Below, piece by piece: positions 1 to 8,384 of a DNA stretch of 54,298 bases. This stretch comes from an uncultured Prevotella sp. (GTDB lineage Bacteria > Bacteroidota > Bacteroidia > Bacteroidales > Bacteroidaceae). The number at the start of each line of letters is the position of its first letter. The stretch's first letter is position 1. The notes beneath the pieces were generated by a model. It was not told the origin of the DNA. It saw nothing but the letters and a program-made list of their open reading frames with translations, and made no database searches. The stretch spans positions 1 through 54,298 of the forward strand of contig CAAGEG010000008.1 in NCBI GenBank assembly GCA_900768785.1, written 5' to 3'. Made by a program: the position numbers and the translations under genes.

Positions 1-23
1 AATTACTATTTAAAATATGTGCC

Positions 24-59
24 GTGCCAACTGTGCCAACTGTGCCAACTGTGCCAACT
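24..59. repeat. Tandem repeat, four copies of a 9-bp unit
   Basis: Four perfect copies of GTGCCAACT lie head to tail at 24-32, 33-41, 42-50 and 51-59, preceded by a partial GTGCC. No reading frame runs through them within the window. They could be the end of an element that starts to the left of the window, or a replication-slippage tract. The function is unknown. Confidence 0.9.
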
Positions 60-642
60 TCCGCATCGTTTTCTCCCTGTTGACACTCTCCTTCATCAGT
101 GCAATCTTCTTTATGCTTATAAGTATCTCATCTCTCTGTGAATTGGGGTGGTTAAATCCGCAGACCCGATATTTTCAATTTGAATAAAGAATACTTATGC
201 GAACACACTCATTTTTATGGGAAATATATGTTCTATAAATTAAGTAAGGCGGCTCTTTGAACCGCCTTACAACCTTTCTACGATGGTTAATGTGCAACTT
301 AAGCATGTCTGCATACTACAAATTACCTTCTCACATCTAAAAAATTCTCATCACCAAATCAAGTATCAACATCATGTGCAAACATACTATTCCATCAAGA
401 ACGGCATCTAAACATTGTCGCCACATCATTATAACATCGCCTATGTATTATGATAAAACGGCATTATTGTCAATGACAACTATATTGTTTCTGTTTCGCT
501 GGTATAAAATTACAATTATTTGATGTCAAAACAAAATTTTTTGACAATACAAAAAAGCGTTTTTTCATTTTTTAATTTTTATTTTCTTAAATACTGCACA
601 CAACAATAATATTGTGCATTTATTTAAAAATATTCTCATATC
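60..642. other. Intergenic region without a recognisable gene
   Basis: No open frame of convincing composition is present on either strand. The stretch becomes very AT-rich after about 480. The only clear structure is a 9-bp perfect inverted repeat, GTAAGGCGG at 244-252 with CCGCCTTAC at 262-270. It could be a transcription terminator for a gene left of the window, but no long T-run follows on either strand. Confidence 0.6.
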
Positions 643-674
643 TTTGGTTGTTATTCATTTATATATTACCTTTG
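643..674 (+). promoter_or_regulatory. Promoter of the thiamine operon (Bacteroidetes type)
   Basis: TTTG at 643-646, a 20-bp spacer and TACCTTTG at 667-674 match the Bacteroidetes -33/-7 consensus TTTG-N19/21-TAnnTTTG exactly. Transcription would begin about 680, just before the TPP aptamer, giving a leader of roughly 180 nt. Confidence 0.8.
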
Positions 675-696
675 CAGGCGATTTACAAAAGGTAGA

Positions 697-772
697 TTAA
701 GGGGTGTCCGATAAGTGTCGGGCTGAGATTAAACCCTCTAACCTGATCCGGGTAATGCCGGCGTAGGGATAA
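697..772 (+). promoter_or_regulatory. TPP riboswitch (THI element)
   Basis: The conserved aptamer blocks occur in order: GGGGTGTC (701-708), GGCTGAGATT (721-730), ACCCTC, ACCTGATCCGGGTAATGCCG (741-760) and GCGTAGGGA (761-769). These match the thi-box consensus that binds thiamine pyrophosphate. The element sits between a good promoter and a TonB-dependent receptor, followed by a PnuC-type transporter and a thiamine pyrophosphokinase, so high TPP should turn the whole operon down. A downstream ACCCCTT (827-833) is complementary to AAGGGGT (699-705) at the start of the aptamer and may be part of the expression platform. Confidence 0.95.
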
Positions 773-860
773 AAGACCAATAATCATTATATTATTTAAG
801 GTCATAAGGATTTAAACATAAAAAGTACCCCTTTTTGTGTATTTAATTTTTAATTCAAAA

Positions 861-3155
861 ATGAAAAGAAATTTATTGTTGACAATGGCACTTATTTGTG
901 CCGTAATGGCATATGCCAAACAGTCTAAAGGAGAAAAGGTTGATTCAATCAAGACGTTACAGTTGCAGAATGTGGAAGTCATATCCACCAGAGCGACCAA
1001 AACAACACCTATCGCCTACAAGAACTTTGATAAAAAACAAATTCAGAGTGTAAACTTCGGACAGGATATTCCGTTCATTTTATCTCTCACACCATCTGTA
1101 ACCGTTACATCTGATGCCGGTAATGGCATCGGATACACTACCATTCGTGTACGTGGAACAGACCCATCTCGTATCAACATTACAGCCAATGGTATTCCTA
1201 TGAACGACGCAGAAAGTTCTAACGTCTTTTGGGTTAACATGGGAGACTTTGCATCAAGTGTACAAAGCATGCAGATACAAAGGGGTGTAGGAACATCAAC
1301 AAATGGTTCTGGAGCTTTCGGAGCAACAATCAATATGCAAACAGAGAATATTGGTACACAACCTTATGCAGGTATTGACATGTCTGCAGGTAGCTATTAT
1401 TCTCATAAAGAGACATTTCGTTTCGGAACAGGCCTTATTGACGGTCACTGGGGATTTCAAGGACGATTGTCAAATATAGGTTCAAAAGGATATATAGACC
1501 GCGCTTCAACAAAACTTAACTCTTATTTTCTGCAAGGAGGTTATTTCAGCGACAACACAGTAGTAAAATTTATTACATTTAACGGCATTGAAGAGACATA
1601 TCATGCATGGAACTATGCTTCCAAATACGCACAGTCTGTCTATGGAAGAAAATATAACCCTTGCGGAAAAATGTATAAAGATGAAAACGGCAAACAGATT
1701 TATTATAATGACCAAACCGACAATTACCATCAGCAGACATATCAGTTGATATGGAACCAGATTGTTGACAAAAACTGGAATTTCAATGTCGCTACCCACT
1801 ATACCAAAGGTCAAGGATATTACAATCAATATAAGTCTAATCGTACTTTGTTTGAATATGAATTGGACAAAGCGCAAACTTGGGGAGAAAGTGATTTGGT
1901 AAGACAAAAAAAGATGGATAATGATTTTTATGGATTTGTAGGTTCTGTTAATTACACCAACAACAATAATCTGTCTGCCACTCTCGGAGGCGCATGGAAT
2001 AAGTATGACTGCGACCATTATGGATTGGTAACATGGGTACAAAATCCAATTGACGTTTTCTATCCCAATCACAAGTACTATGACAACAACGGAAAGAAGA
2101 CCGATGCAAACATCTATGCCAAATTGGAGTACAAGTTTTTTGAGGGCCTAAGCGGCTACGTAGATTTGCAATATCGCCATTTAGGAGTAAAAATGACAGG
2201 TTTGGCAGATGCGTTAGATTGGGACGCACTCAAGCGAATAGAGTATAATCTTGACAAGAAATACGATTTCTTCAACCCTAAATTCGGTTTAAACTACGAC
2301 ATAGACAAGAACAACCGCATCTATGCCAGCTATGCCATAAGCCACAGAGAGCCTGTACGCAACAACTTCGAAGCAAGTCTAAACGCAGGAAGCGACATGC
2401 CTAATGCAGAACGTCTTAACGACCTTGAAGTAGGATATCGCTATACAAGCAAGAACTTCTCTGCCGGAGCAAACATATATTGGATGAACTACAAAGACCA
2501 GTTTGTGTTGACAGGAGAGATAGATGCCATAGGAGAACCTGTAACACGTAATGTAAAAGACAGTTATCGACTCGGTATAGAACTTGATGCAGCATGGACT
2601 CCTGTAGATTGGTTCCGTTGGGACATAAATGGAACATTATCTAAAAACAAAGTAAAAGACATTGCCGTATTGCTTGATGATTATGAAACCGTTGAAAATC
2701 TTGGAGAACAAGATTTGGCTTTCTCTCCGAAATTTATAGCCAACAATATGTTCACATTTATGTATAAAGGATTGAAAGCAAGCATAATCAATCGATTTGT
2801 AAGTGACCAAAACTTGACAAATACGGGTTTCAAAACTATGAAATGTTTTGACGAAAATGGAAATACGACTTACGAAACATTACAACTGAAGAGCCATTTC
2901 ACAACAGATGTTGATTTATCATATAATTTCTCTCTCAAAAAGGTAGGCATTAAAGACGCCACTATCGGCATCTCACTATATAACATCTTCAGCAAGAAAT
3001 ATGACAATAACGGTTGGGCAGCCCCTCAATATCACAAGAATGAGAACGGAAAAATCACAGCCGTTAACACATGGGGCATACGAGATGATGAAGCAACAGG
3101 CTTTGCAGCGTCCGCACCATTTAACTTTATGGCTCATTTAAGTCTTAATTTCTAA
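861..3155 (+). CDS. TonB-dependent outer-membrane receptor, probable thiamine transporter
   Basis: A 764-residue outer-membrane receptor. I chose the ATG at 861 because it starts a typical signal peptide (MKRNLLLTMALICAVMAYA); the upstream GTG at 837 only adds an unrelated stub. An N-terminal plug follows at about residues 35-150, with IRVRGTDPSRINITANGIPM and the GAFGATINMQT plug end. The rest is beta-barrel, ending in an aromatic residue (SLNF) as expected for BAM-inserted barrels. There is no obvious carboxypeptidase-like N-terminal extension and no SusD partner next to it, so it resembles a vitamin receptor rather than a SusC glycan system. The TPP riboswitch upstream and thiamine genes downstream identify thiamine or a derivative as the likely ligand. 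The substrate is inferred from context. Confidence 0.88.
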   Translation: MKRNLLLTMALICAVMAYAKQSKGEKVDSIKTLQLQNVEVISTRATKTTPIAYKNFDKKQIQSVNFGQDIPFILSLTPSVTVTSDAGNGIGYTTIRVRGTDPSRINITANGIPMNDAESSNVFWVNMGDFASSVQSMQIQRGVGTSTNGSGAFGATINMQTENIGTQPYAGIDMSAGSYYSHKETFRFGTGLIDGHWGFQGRLSNIGSKGYIDRASTKLNSYFLQGGYFSDNTVVKFITFNGIEETYHAWNYASKYAQSVYGRKYNPCGKMYKDENGKQIYYNDQTDNYHQQTYQLIWNQIVDKNWNFNVATHYTKGQGYYNQYKSNRTLFEYELDKAQTWGESDLVRQKKMDNDFYGFVGSVNYTNNNNLSATLGGAWNKYDCDHYGLVTWVQNPIDVFYPNHKYYDNNGKKTDANIYAKLEYKFFEGLSGYVDLQYRHLGVKMTGLADALDWDALKRIEYNLDKKYDFFNPKFGLNYDIDKNNRIYASYAISHREPVRNNFEASLNAGSDMPNAERLNDLEVGYRYTSKNFSAGANIYWMNYKDQFVLTGEIDAIGEPVTRNVKDSYRLGIELDAAWTPVDWFRWDINGTLSKNKVKDIAVLLDDYETVENLGEQDLAFSPKFIANNMFTFMYKGLKASIINRFVSDQNLTNTGFKTMKCFDENGNTTYETLQLKSHFTTDVDLSYNFSLKKVGIKDATIGISLYNIFSKKYDNNGWAAPQYHKNENGKITAVNTWGIRDDEATGFAASAPFNFMAHLSLNF

Positions 3156-3174
3156 AAACATTATAATAAAAAGA

Positions 3175-3224
3175 CTTGCAGCATTTCGGAATAATTTAGA
3201 ATTGTATTTCCGTCATGTTGCAAG
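3175..3224 (+). other. Inverted repeat between receptor and pnuT
   Basis: CTTGCAGCAT (3175-3184) can pair with ATGTTGCAAG (3215-3224) with one mismatch, and TTCGGAA inside can pair with TTTCCG, giving a long imperfect hairpin followed by TTTTC. It lies in the 93-nt gap between the receptor and pnuT. It could act as an attenuator or an mRNA-stabilising hairpin that sets a lower level for the downstream genes. This role is inference. Confidence 0.5.
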
Positions 3225-3248
3225 TTTTCAATTATAAGCCAAGAAGAT

Positions 3249-3836
3249 ATGGAGGAATTTGTCAACACACTTGATATTACAGCAACAATAGTAGGACTTG
3301 TATATATATGGTTGGAATACAAGGCAAGCATATATTTATGGATAGTTGGCATCATCATGCCACTTATAGACATTTTTCTTTATTATGAAGCAGGACTGTA
3401 TGCAGACTTCGGCATGGCTATATATTATGCTTTGGCAGCGACATACGGCTATGTCGTATGGAAATTCGGCAAAAGAAATAATCAGGGAACAAAAGAAGAA
3501 CTCCCTATAACACATTTCAAACAATCACAGATATTACCGGCAATACTTGCATTTCTCGTTATTTGGCTCATAATCTACGAAATACTTGTACTCTTTACAA
3601 ACTCAGACGTACCCATTACTGATAGTTTTGCCAACGCACTGAGTTTTATTGGTTTATGGGCATTAGCAAGAAAATATCTTGAGCAGTGGATTATATGGAT
3701 AATTGTTGACATTGTTCTCAGCGCATTATATATTTATAAAGGTATTCCCTTCAAAGCAGGACTTTATGCCCTATATGTAATTATTGCCATAGCGGGATAC
3801 CATAAATGGAAAAAGATGATTTATGAAAAACAATAA
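3249..3836 (+). CDS. pnuT: PnuC-family transporter, probable thiamine permease PnuT
   Basis: A 195-residue polytopic inner-membrane protein with about seven hydrophobic segments and the tryptophan/tyrosine-rich style of the PnuC family (IWLEYKASIYLWIVGI near the N-terminus; WIIWIIVDIVLSALYIYKG near the C-terminus). Classic PnuC moves nicotinamide riboside. Members that lie in TPP-riboswitch operons, called PnuT, are assigned to thiamine. Here the gene follows a riboswitch-controlled TonB receptor and its last 14 nt overlap the thiamine pyrophosphokinase start. That arrangement argues for thiamine, trapped by phosphorylation once inside. The ligand is inferred from context; the family call is sound. 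Confidence 0.85.
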   Translation: MEEFVNTLDITATIVGLVYIWLEYKASIYLWIVGIIMPLIDIFLYYEAGLYADFGMAIYYALAATYGYVVWKFGKRNNQGTKEELPITHFKQSQILPAILAFLVIWLIIYEILVLFTNSDVPITDSFANALSFIGLWALARKYLEQWIIWIIVDIVLSALYIYKGIPFKAGLYALYVIIAIAGYHKWKKMIYEKQ

Positions 3837-4473
3837 AGAGTACAAATGTGTCATTATTGGTAATGGAGAATTTCCAAAAAATGACGATGTACTAAATTTA
3901 ATCTACAACGCAGAATATATATGTTGTTGTGACGGAGCAGCAGAATTATGCGTCCGACATGGTATCCGGCCCAAAGCCATTGTCGGAGACGGAGACTCTC
4001 TGTCTGAAAGTTTTAAATCAGCATACAAAGACATACTGTATATAGAAGAAGAACAAGAAGACAACGATCTGACAAAGGCAACACGCCACTGCATAAGACA
4101 AGGATATCGTAACATAGCATATATTGGAGCTACCGGTAAACGCGAAGACCACACAATAGGCAACGTGAGTCTCATGGAAAGATATTTAAGAGAGTTCGGA
4201 ATAAATGTCATAATGATAACCGACTACGGTTATTTTATACCGGCAAACGGTTCTCACACATTTGATACATTTTGTGGACAACAAGTCAGCATATTCAATT
4301 TTACATGCAACAAAATTGAAAGCAAAGGTTTGAAATGGCAATCTTATAATTATCGGAGTTGGTGGCAAGGTTCTTTAAACGAGGCTATAGGTAATGAAAT
4401 AGAAATTATAGCAGATGGTAGTTATATAGTGTACTTTACCCACCATGCTAAACGTTTAGAGACAAACAAATAA
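3823..4473 (+). CDS. Thiamine pyrophosphokinase
   Basis: A 216-residue cytosolic enzyme that transfers pyrophosphate from ATP to thiamine, giving TPP directly. Family motifs are in place: CCDGAAE (35-41), VGDGDSLS (54-61, metal-binding acidic residues), EDNDLTKA (79-86) and IGATGKREDHTIGN (101-114). The C-terminal half is the TPP-binding beta domain. The start overlaps the end of pnuT by 14 nt, implying translational coupling. Together with the receptor and permease it completes a salvage route that needs no thiamine synthesis genes. The product is the ligand of the upstream riboswitch, closing a feedback loop. Confidence 0.93.
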   Translation: MKNNKEYKCVIIGNGEFPKNDDVLNLIYNAEYICCCDGAAELCVRHGIRPKAIVGDGDSLSESFKSAYKDILYIEEEQEDNDLTKATRHCIRQGYRNIAYIGATGKREDHTIGNVSLMERYLREFGINVIMITDYGYFIPANGSHTFDTFCGQQVSIFNFTCNKIESKGLKWQSYNYRSWWQGSLNEAIGNEIEIIADGSYIVYFTHHAKRLETNK

Positions 4474-4495
4474 AAATCTGTTTGTCTCTAACATT
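4457..4495 (+). terminator. Terminator-like hairpin at the end of the thiamine operon
   Basis: TAGAGACAAACA (4457-4468) and TGTTTGTCTCTA (4479-4490) form a perfect 12-bp stem around a 10-nt A-rich loop, followed by a weak T-rich stretch. The 5' arm overlaps the last codons of the thiamine pyrophosphokinase gene. It lies between convergent genes and may act in both directions. Confidence 0.65.
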
Positions 4496-4588
4496 ATTTT
4501 CAGTCAAAATTCTATTTACTATCCACAAAAATTTTACCGGACAGCAATAGTATTGTAAAAACTCTTATGTTTAAGCTCACTAAAAATT

Positions 4589-5326
4589 TCACATAAAGCC
4601 TTGATTCCTTAAAGTTTCCAACATGGAAGCAGACATCAATTCATTATCTTTTTTGGTATAACGTATATCCGTAAAAATCTGAGCAAGTGTTTCTTTCCCA
4701 TTAACCTTCACAAACTCTTTGTTCTCGTCCACAGCTTCCTTATACGAATAATACTTATCAATATCTTTAGCAGAATAATCATGATAAGTTTCATTATGTA
4801 AAATTGCTTCCAAAGGCAAACGATCTGTAAGCAAAGGTTGTTCGTCCGGCCATCCAAGAGTAATAGTAGAAACAGGCATCACAAGTTTTGGCAAATTCAA
4901 AACATCAATTATCATTTGGGGCATATATACCGTTGTTCCAAGATAACACACACCAAGACCTTCTTCTTCAGCCAAATTACAAAATGTCTGTGTGTAAAGA
5001 AGAGCGTCAGATGCCGCATTAATAAATGACAAGAAATTAGAATAACCTGGAGAAGCATTCCTGTTAAGGCACCAAGTTGTAGCCCTGTTAAAATCTGCAC
5101 AAATGGTCAACACCACAGGGGCATTTGTTACCATAGGCTGATTAAAGTGGGCAGGAGCCAATTTGGCTTTCATTTCGTCCGAACGAGTAACAACAACACT
5201 ATATAGTTGCATATTCCCCATAGTCTGAGTACGCTCTGCCTCTGAGAGTAATTTATTCAAGAGTTGTTCAGTTACCTCTTTGTCTGAATACTTTCGTATG
5301 CTTCGTCTATTATTTATGTTCATCAT
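4589..5326 (-). CDS. Nitroreductase family protein (FMN-dependent oxidoreductase)
   Basis: A 245-residue protein of the nitroreductase fold. The N-terminal signature NRRSIRKYSDKEV (residues 5-17) holds the basic residues that contact the FMN phosphate. The later GLGVCYLGTTVY and VMPVSTITLGWPDE segments correspond to the second FMN-binding region and the NfsA/FRP-type core. Members reduce nitro-compounds, quinones or flavins with NAD(P)H; the physiological substrate cannot be read from sequence. It is transcribed alone, convergent with the thiamine operon and divergent from nrdJ. Two adjacent ATG codons (5326 and 5323) are both possible starts. Confidence 0.85.
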   Translation of the reverse strand: MMNINNRRSIRKYSDKEVTEQLLNKLLSEAERTQTMGNMQLYSVVVTRSDEMKAKLAPAHFNQPMVTNAPVVLTICADFNRATTWCLNRNASPGYSNFLSFINAASDALLYTQTFCNLAEEEGLGVCYLGTTVYMPQMIIDVLNLPKLVMPVSTITLGWPDEQPLLTDRLPLEAILHNETYHDYSAKDIDKYYSYKEAVDENKEFVKVNGKETLAQIFTDIRYTKKDNELMSASMLETLRNQGFM

Positions 5327-5412
5327 ATCAAAACAATTAATAACTAAAGAATTTTAACCATTACATCTCTTTATCATTAAAAGAGATTACCCCAATATGG
5401 CTATTACACATG

Positions 5413-5420
5413 CAAAGTTA
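5413..5420 (-). promoter_or_regulatory. Putative -7 box for the nitroreductase gene
   Basis: On the minus strand TAACTTTG matches the Bacteroidetes -7 consensus TAnnTTTG, about 87 nt upstream of the start codon. No good TTTG is found 19-21 bp further upstream, so support comes from the -7 element only. Confidence 0.4.
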
Positions 5421-5596
5421 ATACTTTTTATCTAAATATTCATAATACCACATAAAAGAGAATTTTATATTGAATTTTTCTACTAAAAAAACATTTCATA
5501 AGCAAGAAGATAAAAACGTTCAACCCAAATAAGTAAATGACCGATAATCATAATATTGTATTATATTTTGGTAAACTTTATTCCTAATTTTAAAAT

Positions 5597-5627
5597 AAAA
5601 CTTTTCCGTTTTGGGAAAGTTTTTATT
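5597..5627. terminator. Bidirectional terminator-like hairpin between divergent promoters
   Basis: AAAACTTTTCC (5597-5607) and GGGAAAGTTTT (5613-5623) pair with one bulge, and the hairpin is followed by TTTTATT on the plus strand and TTTTATTTT on the minus strand. It has the form of an intrinsic terminator in both directions. Because it lies between two outward-facing genes there is no obvious transcript for it to end, so it may insulate the two promoters. Confidence 0.4.
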
Positions 5628-5682
5628 ATCAATTCATATTTAAATTATTCCAATAGTTCTTTTTTGTATAAAAAAATATTTG

Positions 5683-5690
5683 TAGATTTG
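5683..5690 (+). promoter_or_regulatory. Putative -7 box for nrdJ
   Basis: TAGATTTG matches TAnnTTTG 50 bp before the nrdJ start. The -33 region at the right distance is only TTTT, so the promoter is probable rather than certain. Confidence 0.45.
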
Positions 5691-5739
5691 CATCCGCTGT
5701 TTAAACAAATATAGAAAATCTATTGCTCAATAATTAATC

Positions 5740-8301
5740 ATGAAAAATAACGGAACATACACTTTTGAAGAAGCATTTCAGGCATCATTAGCCTATTTTG
5801 ACGGAGACGAACTAGCGGCAAGGGTTTGGGTAAACAAGTATGCCCTAAAAGATAGTTTTGGTAATATCTATGAAAAAAGCCCTGTAGATATGCATTGGCG
5901 TATAGCAAATGAAGTAGCAAGAATTGAAAATAAATATGCCAATCCATTAAGTGCACAAGAAGTTTTTGATTTGCTTGACCACTTTAAGTATATTGTTCCG
6001 GCCGGCAGCCCTATGACCGGGATAGGTAATCATTATCAAGTAGCATCATTATCTAATTGTTTCGTAATAGGTCTTGATGGTGATGCAGATTCTTATGGCG
6101 CAATATTACGCATTGATGAAGAGCAAGTACAGCTCATGAAAAGACGTGGTGGTGTAGGACATGATTTATCACATCTTCGTCCAAAAGGCTCACCTGTAAA
6201 CAACTCTGCTTTAACATCAACAGGTCTTGTGCCATTTATGGAACGTTATAGCAACTCTACACGTGAAGTAGCACAAGATGGCAGACGTGGAGCATTAATG
6301 CTTTCTGTTAGTATAAAGCATCCTGATAGCGAAGCTTTTATAGATGCGAAAATGACCGAAGGTAAAATTACAGGTGCTAATGTATCCGTAAAAATTGACG
6401 ATGACTTTATGCGTTGCGCAACAGAAGGAAAAGAATATACACAACAATTCCCTGTTGACAGCAACAATCCACAAATACAAGTAAAAATTGATGCACGCTC
6501 ATTATGGAGGAAAATCGTTCATAATGCATGGAAAAGTGCTGAGCCCGGAGTTCTTTTCTGGGATACAATAGCACGTGAAAGCATTCCTGATTGCTATGCA
6601 GATCTTGGTTTCAAGACTGTTTCCACAAATCCTTGTGGTGAAATACCTCTTTGTCCTTATGATTCTTGCCGTTTGCTATCAATAAACCTTTTCTCTTACG
6701 TCGTAAATCCATTTACAGACAAAGCATACTTTGACTATGAGAAGTTTAAGAAGCATGTTACCATTGCCCAACGAATCATGGATGATATTGTTGACATGGA
6801 ACTTGAGAAAATTGATCTTATCATGGAAAAAGTCAACAACGACCCTCAAAGCGAAGAGGTTAAGGTTTCAGAATACCATCTTTGGGAAAAGATAAAGAGA
6901 AAAAGCGGTCTCGGACGTCGTACCGGTGTAGGTATTACTGCTGAAGGAGATATGATTGCAGCTATGGGATTAAGATACGGCACACAAGAGGCGACAGATT
7001 TTTCTGTTGAAGTGCACAAGACATTAGCGCTTGCTGCATATCGTTCTTCAGTTGAAATGGCTAAAGAACGTGGCGCATTTGAGATTTATGATGCTAAAAG
7101 AGAAGAGAACAATCCGTTCATTAACAGAATAAAGTCTGCTGACGAAAGTCTTTATGCTGACATGTGTAAATATGGAAGACGCAATATAGCATGTCTAACC
7201 ATAGCTCCTACAGGAACAACAAGCCTAATGACACAAACAACAAGTGGAATTGAACCTGTTTTTATGCCTGTTTACAAGCGTCGTCGCAAAGTTAATCCAA
7301 ATGATACAGATGTACATGTAGACTATGTAGATGAAGTTGGAGACTCTTTTGAAGAATACATCGTATATCATAAGAAGTTCATTGAATGGATGAAAGCCAA
7401 TAATATTGATACTGATAAGCGTTATACTCAAGAAGAGCTTGATGACATAGTAGCAAAATCTCCATATTACAAAGCTACAGCAAATGACGTAGATTGGCTT
7501 ATGAAAGTACGTATGCAAGGCGCAATACAAAAATGGGTGGACCATAGCATTAGCGTAACTATCAATCTGCCGAACAATGTTGATGAAGCGTTAATAGACA
7601 AGCTTTATGTTGAAGCATGGCGTTCTGGTTGTAAAGGATGTACTGTTTATCGCGACGGCTCACGTTCAGGTGTCATGATTTCTGTTGATAATAAGAAAAA
7701 AGATAACAATAAGCAAACCCAAGAGCAACCGATTCCATGCAGACATCCGGAAGTCACAGAAGTGAGACCACAAGTTCTTGAATGTGATGTGGTACGTTTC
7801 CAAAACAACAAAGAGAAATGGGTGGCATTTATAGGTTTATTAGATGGTTATCCTTATGAGATTTTTACAGGTCTTCAAGACGACGATGAAGGTATCGTTC
7901 TACCAAAAACAGTAACGAAAGGTAAGATTATAAAACAAACAGATGAAAGTGGTAAGCGTCGTTACGATTTCCAATTTGAAAACAAGAGAGGTTATAAGAC
8001 AACAGTTGAAGGTTTAAGTGAGAAATTTAATCCTGAATATTGGAACTATGCTAAGCTTATCTCCGGAGTATTGCGTTATCGTATGCCAATAGAACATGTA
8101 ATAAAGCTCGTTTCTTCACTTCAACTTAAGAGCGAAAGCATTAATACATGGAAAAACGGAGTTGAACGTGCACTAAAAAAATATGTTGTAGATGGTACCG
8201 AAGCCAAAGGTCAGAAATGTCCTAATTGTGGACAAGAGACTCTTGTCTATCAAGAAGGCTGTTTAATCTGTAAAAATTGCGGAGCCTCACGTTGTGGATA
8301 A
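5740..8301 (+). CDS. nrdJ: Adenosylcobalamin-dependent (class II) ribonucleotide reductase
   Basis: An 853-residue reductase that makes deoxyribonucleotides using a cobalamin-generated radical, so it needs no oxygen and no separate radical subunit. Key residues are present: Cys107 (SLSNCFV) and Cys310 (PYDSCRLLS) correspond to the redox pair, and Cys299 in NPCGEIPL to the thiyl-radical cysteine. The APTGTTSLM loop near residue 490 is the substrate phosphate-binding segment. After about 640 comes the insertion and tail typical of long bacterial NrdJ, ending in a four-cysteine zinc-ribbon-like CPNCGQ...CLICKNCG and a final Cys, probably used for reduction by thioredoxin. The gene stands alone. 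Dependence on B12 fits a gut or oral anaerobe. Confidence 0.95.
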   Translation: MKNNGTYTFEEAFQASLAYFDGDELAARVWVNKYALKDSFGNIYEKSPVDMHWRIANEVARIENKYANPLSAQEVFDLLDHFKYIVPAGSPMTGIGNHYQVASLSNCFVIGLDGDADSYGAILRIDEEQVQLMKRRGGVGHDLSHLRPKGSPVNNSALTSTGLVPFMERYSNSTREVAQDGRRGALMLSVSIKHPDSEAFIDAKMTEGKITGANVSVKIDDDFMRCATEGKEYTQQFPVDSNNPQIQVKIDARSLWRKIVHNAWKSAEPGVLFWDTIARESIPDCYADLGFKTVSTNPCGEIPLCPYDSCRLLSINLFSYVVNPFTDKAYFDYEKFKKHVTIAQRIMDDIVDMELEKIDLIMEKVNNDPQSEEVKVSEYHLWEKIKRKSGLGRRTGVGITAEGDMIAAMGLRYGTQEATDFSVEVHKTLALAAYRSSVEMAKERGAFEIYDAKREENNPFINRIKSADESLYADMCKYGRRNIACLTIAPTGTTSLMTQTTSGIEPVFMPVYKRRRKVNPNDTDVHVDYVDEVGDSFEEYIVYHKKFIEWMKANNIDTDKRYTQEELDDIVAKSPYYKATANDVDWLMKVRMQGAIQKWVDHSISVTINLPNNVDEALIDKLYVEAWRSGCKGCTVYRDGSRSGVMISVDNKKKDNNKQTQEQPIPCRHPEVTEVRPQVLECDVVRFQNNKEKWVAFIGLLDGYPYEIFTGLQDDDEGIVLPKTVTKGKIIKQTDESGKRRYDFQFENKRGYKTTVEGLSEKFNPEYWNYAKLISGVLRYRMPIEHVIKLVSSLQLKSESINTWKNGVERALKKYVVDGTEAKGQKCPNCGQETLVYQEGCLICKNCGASRCG

Positions 8302-8384
8302 AGCAATCAGCTATTACAAATAGGCATATTTCATGATAGAGAAATCTTTAAAAATCTCCTGACTAAATTAAAATAACTATTCAA

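Larger units (their letters stand above)
5327..5739. other. AT-rich divergent intergenic region (nitroreductase / nrdJ)
   Basis: A 413-bp gap with no gene. It holds a -7-like box for each flanking gene (5413-5420 minus, 5683-5690 plus). Between them lies a hairpin CTTTTCC/GGGAAAG at 5601-5619 flanked by T-runs on both strands. I see no cobalamin riboswitch consensus or NrdR-box pair upstream of the B12-dependent reductase. Confidence 0.55.

Noticed and set aside
3249..3836. PnuC as a nicotinamide riboside transporter
   Set aside because: The family fits, but the TPP riboswitch and the overlapping thiamine pyrophosphokinase make thiamine the better ligand.
5327..5739. Cobalamin riboswitch before the B12-dependent reductase
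   Set aside because: No B12-box or typical aptamer blocks could be found in the 413-bp gap.
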